The translations under genes were made by a program, and so were the position numbers. DNA of 64,000 nt, taken from Levilactobacillus lindianensis. GTDB taxonomy: Bacteria > Bacillota > Bacilli > Lactobacillales > Lactobacillaceae. The DNA lies in NCBI RefSeq assembly GCF_003946095.1, contig NZ_RHOD01000003.1, positions 62,001 through 126,000 on the forward strand, read 5' to 3'. The notes beneath the pieces were generated by a model. That model saw only the letters and a list, made by a program, of their open reading frames with translations, had not been told where the DNA came from and did no database searches. Below are positions 1-7,822 of the stretch, in pieces (the stretch's first letter is position 1; each line of letters opens with the position of its first letter).

Positions 1-969
1 GAGAACTTTATTGCGACCTTTCCGACGGTAGCTGACCTTGCTCAGGCACCAGAAGCCACCTTACTGAAGGCCTGGCAGGGGCTGGGTTACTACTCTCGAG
101 CGCGTAACCTTCAACGTGCGGCGCGGCAATTAATGACGGATTATCATGGGCAGTGGCCCCAAACGGCGGCTGAGTTGGAAGACTTAATTGGAGTCGGTCC
201 CTACACGGCCAGCGCCATCGCCAGCATTGCCTTTGATCAGGTCGTGCCGGCGGTGGACGGCAATGCTTTTCGGGTGTTTGCGCGGTTGTTAATGATTGAC
301 GCCGACATCGCCAAGCCAAAGACGCGTGCCCTCTTTACCGATATTATTCAACCGATCGTGGATCCCCAACGTCCAGGAGCCTTTAATCAGGCAATCATGG
401 ACCTGGGGTCGAGCTACATGACCGCTAAGAATCCGGACCCAGAGCAGTCCCCAGTCCGGCGATTCGATGCCTCCTATCGTGCGGGTCGGGTGTTAGATTT
501 TCCAGTGAAGACCAAGGCTCCTCGTCCCAAATTGATGCCCTATTATGGTCTGATTATCCATTCACCAGCGGGGTATTTATTGACCCAACGGAGCAGTCAA
601 GAGATGCTGACGGGTTATTGGAGTTTTCCTCTCGTTAAGCGCGCCGACCTGCGCGACCAGGACAGACCGACCGAGACGACCGAAGAGGCCGATCTAGCGG
701 TCTTACAGGAAAAGTGGGCACAAGAGAATCAACTGACGTTAGACTTAAAACCACTCGGTGGCCGTCAGGTTAGCCATACCTATACGCACCAGCGTTGGCA
801 GGTGAAGCTACTCGTGGCGGAACTGACGACGACACCGACACTGGACTTTCTTCCGGGTCGCTGGGTGGCTGCCGATCACGTGACAGCGTTACCACTACCT
901 AAGGTTCAAGAAAAGATGATGGCCCGCTATGAACAACAGATTGGGCAACCGGTATTCCAAGAGAATTAG
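1..969 (+). CDS. mutY: A/G-specific adenine glycosylase MutY, 5' end missing
   Basis: Removes adenine mispaired with 8-oxoguanine in base excision repair. The frame is open from base 1, so about 50 N-terminal residues, including the catalytic Glu helix, lie outside the window; 322 residues are visible. They include the family segment around GLGYYSRARNL, the helix-hairpin-helix LIGVGPYTASA at visible residues 62-72, the catalytic Asp in PAVDGNAFRV, and a C-terminal NUDIX-like domain that recognises 8-oxoG (from YYGLIIHSPAGYLLTQR). The usual C-X6-C-X2-C-X5-C iron-sulfur loop after MDLG is present in length but has no cysteine: Met, Pro, Ser and Asp occupy the four positions (about 418-468). The enzyme is therefore a cluster-less MutY. 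Confidence 0.95.
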   Translation, partial: ENFIATFPTVADLAQAPEATLLKAWQGLGYYSRARNLQRAARQLMTDYHGQWPQTAAELEDLIGVGPYTASAIASIAFDQVVPAVDGNAFRVFARLLMIDADIAKPKTRALFTDIIQPIVDPQRPGAFNQAIMDLGSSYMTAKNPDPEQSPVRRFDASYRAGRVLDFPVKTKAPRPKLMPYYGLIIHSPAGYLLTQRSSQEMLTGYWSFPLVKRADLRDQDRPTETTEEADLAVLQEKWAQENQLTLDLKPLGGRQVSHTYTHQRWQVKLLVAELTTTPTLDFLPGRWVAADHVTALPLPKVQEKMMARYEQQIGQPVFQEN

Positions 970-1096
970 TTTCGCTTCGTGTAAAGTTGCAGTATTATCA
1001 AAGTAATCAATGATTCGGCGTGGTCAATGACTTTGACCACGATGACTGTTAAGAAATTTGGCATTCGTGTGGGTCGTTACGAGGGGGTACTTAATC

Positions 1097-1417
1097 ATGC
1101 AAACTGTGTTTGATGTTCTCAAGTCCATATCTGTGAATCATCAAGAAGTCGAAAGCCATCAGGTGGTTGTAACCGATGCGAAAGGTAAACCTAATGGGTT
1201 ATTGACCGACTTGCTTCATGATTTAATTAACAATGCATTGCTCTTTGTCTCGCTCAAGGAGATGGCGACTGCGCCAGCATTAATCGAACGGCTGAGAAGC
1301 CATACGCCGCTCCCTGACGACGTATTGAGTGAGTACAGTAAGATTCTAACGGAACCGTGTTACGGGTTGAATTTCGCGCCACAGAAGGCTCAAATTGAGC
1401 TGATTGTGCGACGGTAG
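1097..1417 (+). CDS. Small hypothetical protein, 106 aa
   Basis: I do not recognise the family. The ATG at 1097 follows GAGGGGG with good spacing and is preferred over in-frame upstream codons. The product is soluble and probably helical, with no signal peptide or membrane segment; its middle (DLLHDLINNALLF) is amphipathic. It ends immediately before the ribosome binding site of the hydrolase gene, so the two are likely co-transcribed. Its size and helix content recall small bacteriocin-immunity-type proteins, but I see no diagnostic motif and do not call it that. Confidence 0.7.
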   Translation: MQTVFDVLKSISVNHQEVESHQVVVTDAKGKPNGLLTDLLHDLINNALLFVSLKEMATAPALIERLRSHTPLPDDVLSEYSKILTEPCYGLNFAPQKAQIELIVRR

Positions 1418-1427
1418 GAGGGATAGC

Positions 1428-2036
1428 GTGACGGACGACTTAATTGAAACGGCTCCGGGGGCCAATACCGCGCCACCGGTCTTGCTCTTACAGGGAACTG
1501 GCGGGACTAATGAAGAAATGTTGACGTTTGGTCGTCGGTTGGCGCCACAAAGCCCGCTGATCACGATTGGTGGTCGGCTGGGTGAAGGCGCCCAGCGGCA
1601 GTATTTCCAACAGACCGCGGCTGGTCCCGTTGACCCCCAGCAGGTTGCCCATGAATCGGACTGGTTGGGTGCCAGCATCCGCCAGGTCTGTCAGAACCAT
1701 CGCTGGGAGGTGGACCAGTTAATTACGGTGGGCTATTCTAATGGGGCCGCGATGGCCGCCTATGGATTGCGGACCGGTGATCTGCCTGGGGCCACGGCGG
1801 TTTTATTTCACCCGTTATGGCTCGCTGCTCCCCAGATTGTGAGTCGGCCAAAATTAAATATTTGGTTATCTGCAGGGCAACGTGACCCGCTAGTTTCAGT
1901 GGCCACGGTGCAACAAGTTGCGGCGGATTGTCGGCGGACAAAAGCCGCGGTAACCCTTTACCAGACCGGCGGGAGCCACATGCTGACACCGCAGGAAGTC
2001 AGCGCCGCTAAAGCATGGTTGGGTGAAAACGATTAA
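1428..2036 (+). CDS. Alpha/beta hydrolase (carboxylesterase / dienelactone hydrolase-like), 202 aa
   Basis: Cytoplasmic serine hydrolase of the phospholipase/carboxylesterase group. The likely triad is Ser in the elbow GYSNGAA (near residue 104), Asp in GQRDPLV and His in GGSHML near the C-terminus; LLLQGTGGTNEEM holds the oxyanion-type HG-like loop. The GTG start at 1428 is chosen because AGGAGGG sits 5-6 bases upstream, overlapping the stop of the previous gene, which suggests coupling. The natural substrate cannot be read from the sequence. The family normally cleaves short-chain esters. Confidence 0.85.
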   Translation: MTDDLIETAPGANTAPPVLLLQGTGGTNEEMLTFGRRLAPQSPLITIGGRLGEGAQRQYFQQTAAGPVDPQQVAHESDWLGASIRQVCQNHRWEVDQLITVGYSNGAAMAAYGLRTGDLPGATAVLFHPLWLAAPQIVSRPKLNIWLSAGQRDPLVSVATVQQVAADCRRTKAAVTLYQTGGSHMLTPQEVSAAKAWLGEND

Positions 2037-2138
2037 GGGCATGTGCCAAAAAAGATTTAAAAATCGAGCACTTCTCATTTGCTATTTTGGAGAATACCTG
2101 TTATTCTATTGATAATGTATTTATGGTTCGGAAGTTTT

Positions 2139-2174
2139 AAAGGCTCGACGTTCTTATAAGAATGGCTCCTTTTT
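2139..2174 (+). promoter_or_regulatory. Inverted repeat in the long 5' leader of the cold shock gene
   Basis: Within the roughly 100-base leader upstream of the csp gene, the 12-base palindrome TTCTTATAAGAA is enclosed by AAAGG/CCTTT. Cold shock mRNAs commonly carry a structured leader that controls stability and translation at low temperature. The structure is seen; the role is inferred. Confidence 0.4.
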
Positions 2175-2232
2175 ACCCCAGCTTTCAAATGCAAATAATA
2201 TTGCGCTATGCGCACACGGAGGTTTCATTCTT

Positions 2233-2436
2233 ATGGAACAAGGTACTGTTAAATGGTTTAACGCTGATAAAGGTTACGGCTTCATCACTTTGGAAAACGG
2301 CTCAGACGTGTTCGTTCACTTCTCAGCTATCAACAGTGAAGGCTTCAAGACGCTTGAAGAAGGCCAACACGTATCCCTTGATGTAGAACAAGGCGACCGT
2401 GGCCCACAAGCTGCTAACGTATCGGTTGTCGACTAA
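2233..2436 (+). CDS. csp: Cold shock protein (CspA family), 67 aa
   Basis: Single-stranded nucleic acid binding OB-fold protein acting as an RNA chaperone. It shows the hallmark start [15 protein letters not shown] (RNP1) and DVFVHFSAI (RNP2), and has the full family length with no extension. The codon use is strongly optimised, consistent with high expression. The ATG lies 8 bases after the AGGAGG-like GGAGG of ACACGGAGG. It is a single gene with its own leader and a strong terminator just downstream. Confidence 0.97.
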   Translation: MEQGTVKWFNADKGYGFITLENGSDVFVHFSAINSEGFKTLEEGQHVSLDVEQGDRGPQAANVSVVD

Positions 2437-2461
2437 TTTACATTAGCCTAAATCGTGTCGT

Positions 2462-2494
2462 AAAAACCACTAACTTCGGTTAGTGGTTTTTTTA
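2462..2494 (+). terminator. Intrinsic terminator after the csp gene
   Basis: The stem AAACCACTAAC/GTTAGTGGTTT with a TTCG tetraloop is followed by a run of seven T. Confidence 0.93.
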
Positions 2495-2587
2495 TGCCTA
2501 TTTAGTTATCGCGTGAAAGGCGAATTACTTGTAAAGTTTGGTTAGTCAGTTTACGATAAGATTAATAAAATTAGGCGGTGATTTTGA

Positions 2588-2830
2588 ATGAGTGAAAAGG
2601 TTTTTAACCAAGCAAAGTTAGCCAAATTCGACGGACAGGATGGCCAGCCAGCCTATGTGGCCGTTGATGGTGTGGTCTATGATGTGTCTAACGTTGATGC
2701 CTGGCAGGATGGCAAGCACCATGGCAACTTGGCCGGTCAGGAACTGACCAGCGTGATCGATGGCCAATCGCCACACGGTCGTAAGGTCTTGGCAAAACTT
2801 CCCGTGGTAGGCAAGTATCAGGACGACTAG
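2588..2830 (+). CDS. Cytochrome b5-like heme-binding domain protein, 80 aa
   Basis: A free-standing cytochrome b5 fold domain. The conserved GVVYDVSN strand is followed by KHHGNLAGQELT, where the His corresponds to the first axial heme ligand (HPGG in classical cytochrome b5), and then SPHGRKVLAKLPVVG, which carries the second His. No signal peptide or membrane anchor is present, so it is cytosolic. Lactobacilli generally do not make heme, so it would need exogenous heme or may bind another ligand. The start is supported by GGCGGTG upstream of the ATG. It is monocistronic. Confidence 0.85.
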   Translation: MSEKVFNQAKLAKFDGQDGQPAYVAVDGVVYDVSNVDAWQDGKHHGNLAGQELTSVIDGQSPHGRKVLAKLPVVGKYQDD

Positions 2831-2866
2831 GATCTAGTGGTCGGCAAATATAGAGATAGTCTAAAT

Positions 2867-2909
2867 TAGGCGCCGTGAGCGAAAATGCTCACGACGCCTA
2901 ATTTTAATT
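2867..2909. terminator. Hairpin between the cytochrome b5-like gene and tRNA-Arg, probably bidirectional
   Basis: TTAGGCGCCGTGAGC pairs with GCTCACGACGCCTAA over about 15 bp. The flanking sequence is T-rich on the + strand (ATTTTAATT). It lies between two converging transcription units. Confidence 0.75.
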
Positions 2910-2931
2910 CGTTCTGATGATCCCTGAAAGA

Positions 2932-3005
2932 TGTCGCAAGAGAGATTCGAACCCTCGACCTACGGTTTAGAAGACCGTTGCTCTATCCAGCTGAGCTATT
3001 GCGAC
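2932..3005 (-). tRNA. tRNA-Arg (anticodon TCT)
   Basis: Read on the minus strand, the acceptor stem GTCGCAA/TTGCGAC closes a 74-base cloverleaf with a D-loop (AGCTCAGCTGGATAGAGC), an anticodon stem ACGGT/ACCGT around the loop CTTCTAA (anticodon TCT, reading AGA), and a T arm GAGGGTTCGAATCTCTC. CCA is not encoded. Confidence 0.97.
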
Positions 3006-3169
3006 CTAATTGAAGTCTGCTCGACAACTTCTTAATTATAGAGAAGCCAACGCGACCTGTCAATTACTGTTGGGAATTGCCGAGGACCGTTAACCCCCAT
3101 TTAATTTTGTAGGATTAACTTACTAGCTGGGTGAAATCTCAAGAATTTTTAATTTTTGATCAAAATCGC

Positions 3170-3198
3170 TTGCAATGTTCCTGTAACATTACGATAAT
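3170..3198 (+). promoter_or_regulatory. Sigma-A-type promoter for the small membrane protein gene
   Basis: TTGCAA, a 17-base spacer and GATAAT. The spacer and downstream sequence carry two TGTAAC repeats that could be a regulator site. The first codon of the small gene follows about 37 bases after the -10. Confidence 0.6.
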
Positions 3199-3234
3199 AT
3201 AACTGTAACCTAAAAGTTGACGGGGGGAATTGCT

Positions 3235-3384
3235 ATGCATGCACTAGTTATTATTTTATTCATTATTGGTTTAGCGGCGGGTGGTCAGTTGTATCTCAAC
3301 AACCGAGAGGCTTTCCGAAAAAATAGTAAGCATCTCGCTACCCGAAACAAGTTACACGACGATTCTGACCGTCGTTTGATCTAA
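3235..3384 (+). CDS. Small single-pass membrane protein, 49 aa
   Basis: A short gene with its own promoter, a strong GGGGGG ribosome binding site 7 bases before ATG, and a hairpin after the stop. The product starts MHALVIILFIIGLAAGG (one membrane helix), followed by a short charged cytoplasmic tail rich in Arg, Lys and Asp. I know no family. Transcription and translation signals on both sides make it a credible gene. Confidence 0.7.
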   Translation: MHALVIILFIIGLAAGGQLYLNNREAFRKNSKHLATRNKLHDDSDRRLI

Positions 3385-3401
3385 CTGAATTTTCATTTAG
3401 C

Positions 3402-3436
3402 AGTGACCGGAGTATTGATTCTGGTCACTTTTCTTA
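3402..3436 (+). terminator. Intrinsic terminator after the small membrane protein gene
   Basis: AGTGACC pairs with GGTCACT over a 14-base loop, followed by TTTTCTT. Confidence 0.7.
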
Positions 3437-3549
3437 TACGCATTTTTAATGAAAGGGCTAGATTGTCGGGCTAACCGGGCGCCAAGTCCCCAGGCCGTGG
3501 TGTTTTGTGATAAAGTGAGGCTACAATCAAGGATAGAAAGGGCGTTTAC

Positions 3550-4248
3550 GTGACAATGAAGACGTTAGTATTGGTCGCTCATCCTCACCTGGCGGATTCG
3601 AGCAGTCAGCAATTTCTAAAAGAAAGTCTCCCGGATTCGGGAGTGGTTTGGGAGTGGTTGGATGGTCAGCAGGTCCTTGACGTGGATCAGGAACAAACGC
3701 AGTTGCGGCAGGCTGACCGAGTCATTTTTCAGTTTCCGCTTTACTGGTTTGCGGCGCCGGCGAGTCTCAAGCAGTGGGAGGATACAGTTCTGACCCGGAA
3801 GTTTGTCTACGGTGATCATCGCTACCCGTTGGCGGGTAAAGAGCTTGGCGTTGTCGTGACGACGGGGATGCCTGGTAAGGCCTTCCAACGCGGCGGGGCC
3901 GAGGGCCTCACCTTAGATGCAGCCTTAGCCCCATTAGCGGCAGTCGCACAACGCGCCAAGATGACGTGGTTGCCAACCTTCGCCATTCACCAATTTGGCT
4001 ACTTAACTGAGACAGAGAAGCTGCAGTTGGTCGTTCGTTATCAACGTTACTTGACGCAGTCTCAGCCGGATAGTTTGACGACGCGTCAAGCGTGGTTTGC
4101 CGAACGATTACCAGGCATGATTGATCGACTCCCCGTGGACCAGCAGGCGGCAGGTAAACTAATTGCCAGCGTCTTCGATCAGAAGAGCGCGGACTTAGAC
4201 CAATTGACGGATACCCTGGCACTGATAAAGGAGCAGAGTGATGACTGA
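3550..4248 (+). CDS. NAD(P)H:quinone-type flavodoxin-fold oxidoreductase, 232 aa
   Basis: A flavodoxin-like fold protein of the NAD(P)H dehydrogenase (quinone)/YwrO-KefF group that uses FMN or FAD. The N-terminus KTLVLVAHPHLADSSSQ is the cofactor phosphate-binding loop, and FQFPLYWFAAPASLKQWED is the family signature, with the WEDTVLTRKFVYG region after it. The usual family length is about 180-200 residues; here an extra C-terminal helical region brings it to 232. A GTG start at 3550 is favoured because the AAAGGG site lies 7 bases upstream, although the ATG at 3556 is possible. The likely role is two-electron reduction of quinones or electrophiles. It overlaps the next small gene by 8 bases. 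Confidence 0.85.
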   Translation: MTMKTLVLVAHPHLADSSSQQFLKESLPDSGVVWEWLDGQQVLDVDQEQTQLRQADRVIFQFPLYWFAAPASLKQWEDTVLTRKFVYGDHRYPLAGKELGVVVTTGMPGKAFQRGGAEGLTLDAALAPLAAVAQRAKMTWLPTFAIHQFGYLTETEKLQLVVRYQRYLTQSQPDSLTTRQAWFAERLPGMIDRLPVDQQAAGKLIASVFDQKSADLDQLTDTLALIKEQSDD

Positions 4249-4420
4249 AAATGCAGCTTGGCTAAATGAACAGATTGACCACTTGGCCCAGCAACAGGCT
4301 AAGTTTACTGATCGCGCCTTTTGGCTGGCCCTAAAGGACCTGATCGCTGAACAAGATCGACGAGCCGATCAGCTGGGCGGCGAGGTAGACGGCCGGACTT
4401 GGAGCCCGGATCAGTGGTAA
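4241..4420 (+). CDS. Small hypothetical acidic protein, 59 aa
   Basis: Starts at the ATG inside the end of the oxidoreductase gene (8-base overlap) after AAAGGAG, so translation is probably coupled. The product is a short soluble helical protein rich in Gln, Asp and Trp (TRAFWLALKDLI-like core, ending WSPDQW). I recognise no family. The context suggests an accessory to the flavoprotein, which is inference only. Confidence 0.65.
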   Translation: MTENAAWLNEQIDHLAQQQAKFTDRAFWLALKDLIAEQDRRADQLGGEVDGRTWSPDQW

Positions 4421-4435
4421 ATGGTCGCCTAAATA

Positions 4436-4466
4436 AAAGGGCCACGACAATAGTCGTGACCCAAAA
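4436..4466 (-). terminator. Intrinsic terminator of the ThiD/PdxK-type kinase gene
   Basis: On the minus strand GGGTCACGAC/GTCGTGGCCC with a TATT loop is followed by TTTTATTTA. Confidence 0.85.
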
Positions 4467-4486
4467 TTCAACAGGTTTAATCTAGA

Positions 4487-5302
4487 TTAGAAGTCTTGTT
4501 TCATGGCAGCCCAGTGGTTAATCGGGCCGAACTTGTGACCAACCTCAACAGGGTTTCCAATTGCCGTGTTCACGAACTGCTTGGCAATCATGATGGCATC
4601 CTTCATTGGTGTCGCTTTGGCAAGCTCGGCAGTGATACAAGCGGAGAGGGAGTCACCAGTACCGTTCACCCGGTCGGTGTCATGGTAGGGTTCGCTCAAC
4701 CAGAAGCTTTCGCCAGATTCTAAGAGGACGAAGTCTTTGACGTGCGTCTGGTTTTCCTTGGCGTGGCTGCCCTTGGCAATGACGTTTTTGGCACCCATCT
4801 TTTGCATCTTGCGGGCAGCTTCTTCCATATCGGCATCGTTGTTGATGGTCATTTCAGCAATCTTCTGCGCCTCATAGAAGTTGGGTGTCAGTACCGTCGC
4901 CAGTGGCAATAGTTCGGTTCGAAGGGTGTTAAAGGCGCTCTCTTCCAGGAGTTGGTTACCGTGCTTGGTCATGATGACAGGATCCACGACTAGGGGACCG
5001 AAGTCAGCAGCCTGATAGTTTTTGACGACATTGCGGATCAATTCGGAATCGGCGAGCATCCCGGTCTTAGTGGCCTTGATGTGGTAATCGTCGGCGAGGT
5101 CCTTGAATTCTTGGTCAATGAAGTCCGTCGGCATGGGGACGCTGGCGTGGATGCCGTAAGAATTACCAGCGACACAGGCTGTGATGACTGAGGCACCATG
5201 GACGTGGCGGGCAAAGAAAGTATGTAGGTCGGCTTGCATGCCGGCACTACCATCGCTATCAGACCCAGCGATGGTGAGGGCTTGTGGAAATGAGTTGACC
5301 AT
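4487..5302 (-). CDS. Bifunctional hydroxymethylpyrimidine kinase/phosphomethylpyrimidine kinase (ThiD/PdxK type), 271 aa
   Basis: A ribokinase-fold kinase that phosphorylates HMP/HMP-P in thiamine biosynthesis or pyridoxal in B6 salvage. The N-terminal signature ALTIAGSDSDGSAGMQADLHTF matches the ThiD/PdxK group, and RVNGTGDSLSACITAELAKA near residue 215 holds the anion hole GTGD with the catalytic Asp. The length is normal. It stands alone, with no thiamine genes and no visible TPP riboswitch upstream, so salvage of pyrimidine or pyridoxine is as likely as de novo synthesis. The start has GGAGG about 11 bases upstream. Confidence 0.88.
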   Translation of the reverse strand: MVNSFPQALTIAGSDSDGSAGMQADLHTFFARHVHGASVITACVAGNSYGIHASVPMPTDFIDQEFKDLADDYHIKATKTGMLADSELIRNVVKNYQAADFGPLVVDPVIMTKHGNQLLEESAFNTLRTELLPLATVLTPNFYEAQKIAEMTINNDADMEEAARKMQKMGAKNVIAKGSHAKENQTHVKDFVLLESGESFWLSEPYHDTDRVNGTGDSLSACITAELAKATPMKDAIMIAKQFVNTAIGNPVEVGHKFGPINHWAAMKQDF

Positions 5303-5407
5303 AAGAATGAGACCTCCAGTGTTTTAAGAATGGGTCTAGCATAGCATAAGTGATTGGAAGCACGCTATTAAGTCCCTCTATAAATAAATCTATGAGGAGT
5401 GATGACC

Positions 5408-5704
5408 ATGCCTAAAGCCTTACGTCAGTTGATTTTCTGGTGGGTCATGGGGGGTGCCGTGAGCTGGTATGCCATCGTGGGATCGGTGACGGTGGTCTAT
5501 CGAATCTTTTCCAACGAACCGGTAACTTTATCGGTTGGGATCGGATTATCTGTGATAAGCTTAATAGGGTTAAGTCGTGCCGCCAAGCGTGGTTCAGCGT
5601 GGGGGCTCGTACCCTCAACTGTGATCGCCATCGCCTTGCTTTTGGGATTGGTGGCGGATGCCACGTTATTGGGGCTCGGTGCGACGATCCCGGGTTTTTA
5701 TTAG
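5408..5704 (+). CDS. Small integral membrane protein, 98 aa
   Basis: Three predicted membrane helices (near residues 8-30, 40-55 and 67-92) separated by short loops, one with the basic turn SRAAKRGS. ATG 5408 sits 8 bases after GAGGAG and is preferred to the closer GTG/ATG codons. It ends 36 bases before the cytosine deaminase start and is probably in the same transcript. It is too short for a known permease, and I recognise no family. Confidence 0.7.
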   Translation: MPKALRQLIFWWVMGGAVSWYAIVGSVTVVYRIFSNEPVTLSVGIGLSVISLIGLSRAAKRGSAWGLVPSTVIAIALLLGLVADATLLGLGATIPGFY

Positions 5705-5740
5705 GTGAAAAATAGAATTGTAGGAGGTCGATTAACGCCC

Positions 5741-6976
5741 ATGTTAATTCAACAAGGTCTTATCGAAAATGCAACACAACCGCAAGATATTCGGATTGAG
5801 GATGGCAAGTTTACGGCAATTGCCGATCATTTAACAGCAAAAGATCACGAGCAAGTGATTGATGCGCACGGTAAATTGATTTTGCCACCATTTGTTGATC
5901 CTCACGTTCATTTGGACAGTACCATGACGGCCGGTGACCCAGAGTGGAACCAATCCGGAACCTTATTCGATGGTATCCGCATTTGGTCGGAACGGAAGAA
6001 GACGCTCAGCATTGAAGACGTCAAAACCCGTTCACGCCGAGCTTTGGAACTTCAAGCCTCGCATGGGGTGCAGTTCGTGCGGTCTCACGTGGACGTCACC
6101 GACCCCAACCTTACGGCATTGAAAGCCTTAATTGAGGTTCGTGATGAGGTTAAAGACTTTATTGAATTACAATTAGTGGCCTTTCCCCAAGAAGGGATTC
6201 TCTCCTTCCCCCATGGGAAAGAATTGATGGAACAAGCTGCGAAGTTAGGTGTCGATGTGATTGGGGCAATTCCGCATTTCGAATTCACCCGTGAATACAG
6301 TGTGGAATCCCTTCACTTCGCCGTTGAACTGGCGCAGAAGTATGGGAAATTAGTCGACGCCCACTGTGACGAAATCGATGACCCAGCTTCTCGTGGCCTG
6401 GAAACGTTGGCAACGTTAGCCTTAGAGACTGGCTTGGGCGATCAAGTGACGGCCAGTCACACCACGGCAATGGGCTCGTACAACAATGCCTATGCCTACA
6501 AATTGATGCGTCTCTTACAGATGTCACACATTAATATGATCTCTAACCCATTGATTAACACCCACTTGGGTGGCCGCTTCGACACGTATCCTAAGCGTCG
6601 TGGTTTGACCCGCGTGAAGGAATTGAACGCTGCCGGGGTTAACGTCGCCTTTGGGGAAGATGACATCAAGGATCCATGGTACCCAATGGGTGACGGGAAC
6701 ATGTTGGATGCCCTGCACATGGGGATTCATGTGACGCAGATGATGGGCTACGATGACATCATGGGGTCTTACAAGTTCGTTACGACGAACGGGGCCAAAG
6801 CCATGCACGTCGGGGACCGCTACGGCATCACCGTTGGCAAGCCTGCTAACCTGGTTATTATGAACAACGATAACTTCTACAATGCTCTGAACCAACGTTC
6901 CGAGGTACTTTACTCGATTCACCACGGTAAGGTGATTGTGAAGACCGATCCTAAGCAGGTTCATCTGGACCTTTAA
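5741..6976 (+). CDS. codA: Cytosine deaminase, 411 aa
   Basis: A metal-dependent amidohydrolase that converts cytosine to uracil and ammonia in pyrimidine salvage; related members accept isoguanine or other aminopyrimidines. It has the metal site HVHLD (about residue 60), HCDE in KLVDAHCDEIDD, SHTTAMGSYNN, and the CodA-type GEDDIKDPWYPMGDGNML near residue 308. The length and architecture (small beta domain, TIM barrel, terminal beta strands VGKPANLVIM) match E. coli CodA. The ATG at 5741 follows AGGAGG with a long 13-base gap; an in-frame GTG at 5705 directly after the previous stop is an alternative. No cytosine permease is adjacent unless the small upstream protein has that role. Confidence 0.92.
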   Translation: MLIQQGLIENATQPQDIRIEDGKFTAIADHLTAKDHEQVIDAHGKLILPPFVDPHVHLDSTMTAGDPEWNQSGTLFDGIRIWSERKKTLSIEDVKTRSRRALELQASHGVQFVRSHVDVTDPNLTALKALIEVRDEVKDFIELQLVAFPQEGILSFPHGKELMEQAAKLGVDVIGAIPHFEFTREYSVESLHFAVELAQKYGKLVDAHCDEIDDPASRGLETLATLALETGLGDQVTASHTTAMGSYNNAYAYKLMRLLQMSHINMISNPLINTHLGGRFDTYPKRRGLTRVKELNAAGVNVAFGEDDIKDPWYPMGDGNMLDALHMGIHVTQMMGYDDIMGSYKFVTTNGAKAMHVGDRYGITVGKPANLVIMNNDNFYNALNQRSEVLYSIHHGKVIVKTDPKQVHLDL

Positions 6977-6989
6977 TCTTAAATTAACC

Positions 6990-7028
6990 AACGACCTTTT
7001 CTGCCTAACGGCGGAGAGGTCGTTTTTT
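6990..7028 (+). terminator. Intrinsic terminator after codA
   Basis: AACGACCT...AGGTCGTT with an inner GCC/GGC pairing and a TTTTTT tail. Confidence 0.85.
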
Positions 7029-7032
7029 AGTC

Positions 7033-7072
7033 AAAAAAGGCGCTCCGGAAAACTCCGGAACGCTTGTTTGAG
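7033..7072 (-). terminator. Intrinsic terminator of the 158-codon hypothetical gene
   Basis: On the minus strand GCGTTCCGGA/TCCGGAGCGC is followed by CTTTTTT. It faces the codA terminator. Confidence 0.88.
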
Positions 7073-7078
7073 TCACAC

Positions 7079-7552
7079 CTATTTGCGGGTGTGTTTAGTT
7101 TTTTTAACAGTAATGACACTGGCCGGTTCGGCAGGTGCCGCTGGTTTACGCTGGGCTTGCTTCATTTCGCGCAATTCGGTCTTCAAGGCTTCAAGCTCAT
7201 CAACGTGGTGGGCCTTCCATTCTTTGTAAGAACTGGCAGAGTCCGTATCGTTGGGCTTCAAGCCCATGTTGAGCCAGAAGCACGCTTCGGATAAACTAGA
7301 AAAGTTGTGAATCCAAAGGGTCTGGCCGTTGTCAGAATCAAAGGCAACGTAGGAACGGTAATGTTTCTTCAGGAACGTGTGACGTCGAATCTTGAAAGCC
7401 TCGCGCTTTCTGGTCATCCGGTAATCGGGTAAAATGTATTGGCCGGAGGTGGACAGCTGGGGAAAACGTTCGTCACGTTGTTCTCGCTGATCCTTAAGCA
7501 TTGCGCGGGCTTGGTCGACGGTGATAAGTGAAGCGTGGATTGGATTCTTCAT
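7079..7552 (-). CDS. Hypothetical protein, 157 aa, with basic coiled tail
   Basis: No recognised family. The N-terminal half is mixed alpha/beta with a run of basic and aromatic residues (RMTRKREAFKIRRHTFLKKH), and FDSDNGQTLWIHNFSS is a possible beta core. Residues about 108-135 form a charged helix (HHVDELEALKTELREMKQAQ), and the tail is rich in Lys, Pro and Ala, so a nucleic acid-binding role is possible but unproven. The ATG at 7552 has GGGGG about 8 bases upstream. It is a single-gene unit with its own terminator. Confidence 0.7.
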   Translation of the reverse strand: MKNPIHASLITVDQARAMLKDQREQRDERFPQLSTSGQYILPDYRMTRKREAFKIRRHTFLKKHYRSYVAFDSDNGQTLWIHNFSSLSEACFWLNMGLKPNDTDSASSYKEWKAHHVDELEALKTELREMKQAQRKPAAPAEPASVITVKKTKHTRK

Positions 7553-7822
7553 CAAAAACCCCCTTAAATAATTGAAAAAAATACAGGTACTGACAGTCTC
7601 CGGCCAATACTCACACTGTCTAGGTTATCATAATATAAAAGTTATGAAAACAATTTAAGCTTTTAAATTAATCTTTTTTAAGTAATAATAGATTTTCAAA
7701 AACTTTCAGGTGAGTTACCGGGGATGATAACGGCACCATAAACTTGGCAATTGTGGATTTACGGGATTGCGGGTAAAGTATGGTAAACTAGCTTAGATTA
7801 GTTTGAAAGCGGAGGGATTTAG

